In this document: in pieces, positions 12,613 through 12,649 of the stretch
How the letters are laid out: the number at the start of each line of letters is the position of its first letter
Position numbering within the stretch: position 1 is the stretch's first letter
Source: JBQCEE01 sp051960575
GTDB taxonomy: Bacteria > Actinomycetota > Actinomycetes > Mycobacteriales > Jatrophihabitantaceae
Direction: 5' to 3'
Assembly (NCBI RefSeq): GCF_051960575.1
Contig: NZ_JBQCEE010000154.1
Span: 1 to 12,649, forward strand
Length of the DNA stretch: 12,649 bases
The notes under the pieces: model-generated
Databases searched by the model: none
What the model was told of the DNA's origin: nothing
The model's input: the letters and a program-made list of their open reading frames with translations, nothing else
Made by a program: the position numbers and the translations under genes

Positions 12613-12649
12613 TCAGCCGCCGAGGTAGGCCTTGGTCAGCGACTCGTCG
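12613..12649 (-). CDS. ABC transporter ATP-binding protein C-terminus, probably LivF (partial)
   Basis: Only the last 11 complete codons are in the window: DESLTKAYLGG followed by TGA at 12613-12615. The ending (K/R)xAYLGG is typical of branched-chain amino acid ABC transporter ATPases (LivF/LivG), whose C-termini end in xxYLG(G). Branched-chain amino acid transport genes lie near polA in several actinobacteria such as Streptomyces, which agrees with this. The gene continues beyond the right edge, so domains and start cannot be assessed. LivF is favoured, but LivG or another ATPase of the same family is possible. Confidence 0.6.
   Translation of the reverse strand, partial: DESLTKAYLGG

Noticed and set aside
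1..12649. Mobile elements, CRISPR arrays, tRNA or rRNA genes
   Set aside because: No transposase, integrase, regularly spaced repeats, terminal inverted repeats with target duplication, or RNA gene signatures were seen on either strand.

Overview
The window is chromosomal DNA from a high-G+C actinobacterium (Actinomycetota). This rests on very GC-biased codon use, the linkage of polA, rpsA and coaE on one strand, a ribosomal protein S1 with four S1 domains and a long acidic tail, a DNA polymerase I with Tyr at the dideoxy-discrimination position and no proofreading site, many GTG starts, and promoters of the TANNNT type. I cannot name a genus with confidence. No mobile element, tRNA, rRNA or CRISPR array is visible.

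Layout, left to right. 1-168 (minus): the 5' end of coaE (dephospho-CoA kinase), running off the left edge and carrying an in-frame TAA at codon 22. 187-1098 (plus): a luciferase-like flavin/F420 oxidoreductase, head-to-head with coaE. 1099-1270: two strong hairpins between convergent genes. 1271-2722 (minus): rpsA with a leader of about 100 nt. 2888-3856 (minus): an HSL-type alpha/beta hydrolase. 3932-4120 (plus): a small one-helix membrane protein that overlaps a SAM methyltransferase (4071-4928). 4965-5828 (plus): a tandem-GNAT acetyltransferase. 5841-7142 (minus): a lipoprotein alpha/beta hydrolase, divergent from a marR regulator (7212-7670) that is translationally coupled to a FUSC-family membrane protein (7667-9103). 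9136-11811 (minus): polA. 11852-12448 (minus): a GNAT acetyltransferase. 12613-12649 (minus): the last 11 codons of an ABC transporter ATPase, probably livF.

Housekeeping functions (coaE, rpsA, polA) alternate with accessory genes. The clearest functional unit is the lipoprotein hydrolase / MarR / FUSC locus. Its intergenic region holds two overlapping perfect palindromes placed exactly over the marR promoter, so the regulator probably represses its own operon with the exporter and perhaps the divergent hydrolase.

Two observations deserve follow-up. First, coaE, normally an essential single-copy gene, is interrupted by one stop codon although homology continues in frame on both sides. Second, six genes have a TANNNT hexamer exactly 6-7 nt before the GTG/ATG, which predicts leaderless transcripts. 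The two genes with strong Shine-Dalgarno sequences (the HSL hydrolase and the GNAT next to polA) do not have this arrangement. Several gene starts were set with this rule.
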